Positions 29,224 through 29,486 of a stretch of 29,486 bases of DNA are shown piece by piece. The stretch covers positions 1 to 29,486 of the forward strand of contig CAYFRM010000023.1 of the NCBI GenBank assembly GCA_964345635.1. Reading direction: 5' to 3'. The position numbers and the translations under genes were made by a program. The number at the start of each line of letters is the position of its first letter. Position 1 is the stretch's first letter. The notes under the pieces are model-generated. The model was not told the origin of the DNA. It did no database searches and was given only the letters and a program-made list of their open reading frames with translations. The DNA comes from WVXT01 sp964345635. GTDB lineage: Bacteria; UBA6262; WVXT01.

Positions 29224-29335
29224 CGGAATAAAAGGAAAGGAGGGTCGCTGTTCCGACGAATAAGGAGGAACGTGTTAGCGACGTCTGCGAGTCGGTGAGC
29301 AGGCAGGTCACCGACTGAAGCGAAGCGAAAGGAGG
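29224..29335 (+). promoter_or_regulatory. Array of Shine-Dalgarno-like sites and hairpins before the last gene
   Basis: AAAGGAGGG (29236-29244) lies in the loop of CGGAA/TTCCG (29224-29255); AAGGAGG (29262-29268) precedes GTG 29272, which opens an 8-codon frame (MLATSASR) ending at TGA 29296-29298; AGTCGGTGA/TCACCGACT (29290-29316) is a 9-bp stem covering that stop; CGAAAGGAGG (29326-29335) follows. Three strong ribosome-type sites in 100 bp without a full gene are unusual. The remaining part of the 29126-29358 gap shows only an AT-rich TATATATATA tract. Confidence 0.42.
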
Positions 29336-29358
29336 TGAAGCCTTAAGTAGGGAATTAG

Positions 29359-29486
29359 ATGGGTAATGAAGAAGTTGCGAAAAAGGTAGGCGTGTGGCCA
29401 CGTGGGACGGGTTGGGTTTGGGGTATGACCATATCTACCTGGGCCATATGGTTAATGAACTGCTTCAATTTCGGGGTAGTTTGGGC
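29359..29486 (+). CDS. N-terminal part of an unidentified membrane protein (3' cut by window)
   Basis: ATG 29359 has AGGG 6 bases upstream and opens a frame to the window end (42 codons and two bases). The peptide begins with a short charged segment, then 'RGTGWVWG' and a hydrophobic helix rich in Trp ('MTISTWAIWLMNCFNFGVVW'). I do not recognise the family. The N-terminal charged segment followed by a first transmembrane helix would suit a transporter or another inner-membrane protein. Confidence 0.5.
   Translation, partial: MGNEEVAKKVGVWPRGTGWVWGMTISTWAIWLMNCFNFGVVW

Overview
The window looks like a chromosomal segment (about 43% GC by eye) from an anaerobic, double-membraned (diderm) bacterium. 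Signs of two membranes are a beta-barrel porin with a cleavable signal peptide and terminal Phe, a lipobox lipoprotein and Lgt. Anaerobic, H2-linked metabolism is suggested by a Mrp/Mbh-type membrane hydrogenase antiporter module, a full set of [NiFe] maturation genes except hypB, and radical SAM enzymes. I cannot assign a phylum from sequence alone. Every protein-coding gene I accept is on the + strand; the only minus-strand item is a decayed fragment.

Region 1 (1-5944) is the tail of a group 4 [NiFe] hydrogenase or related ion-pumping operon: end of a NuoL/HyfB-type subunit, MbhD/E, MnhB, C, D, E, F and G homologues, an 8Fe ferredoxin subunit, then the hydrogenase maturation endopeptidase and hypA. 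The catalytic subunits are presumably upstream, outside the window.

Region 2 (5945-11010) is a nickel-supply regulon: nikR with its own promoter and an overlapping NikR-type operator, a second candidate NikR operator, a beta-barrel porin, then nikK-nikM-nikL-nikQ-nikO, an energy-coupling (ECF) nickel importer. The arrangement suggests a nickel path from the outer membrane through the periplasm to the cytoplasm.

Region 3 (11011-15973) is hypF, hypC, hypD and hypE, which build and insert the Fe(CN)2CO part of the active site. Regions 1-3 together form a 16-kb island for making and metallating a NiFe hydrogenase.

Region 4 (15974-24958) is a chain of mixed functions: an MfnB-like furan synthase with altered active-site positions, a LysE-type exporter, a MobB GTPase fused to an Fe-S domain, a radical SAM/winged-helix protein, Lgt, then a thiol-redox set (CcdA, thioredoxin, thioredoxin reductase, TlpA lipoprotein), an NrdG-like radical SAM activase, a MOSC protein and an HpcH/HpaI aldolase.

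Region 5 (24959-29486) holds a FGGY sugar kinase, a YgeY-like M20 hydrolase, an amidohydrolase with a long leader, and the start of an unidentified membrane protein cut by the window end. Many intergenic gaps carry REP-like hairpins with varied stems; near the right end these carry strong Shine-Dalgarno sequences and possible mini-ORFs. I saw no tRNA, rRNA, CRISPR array or intact insertion sequence.
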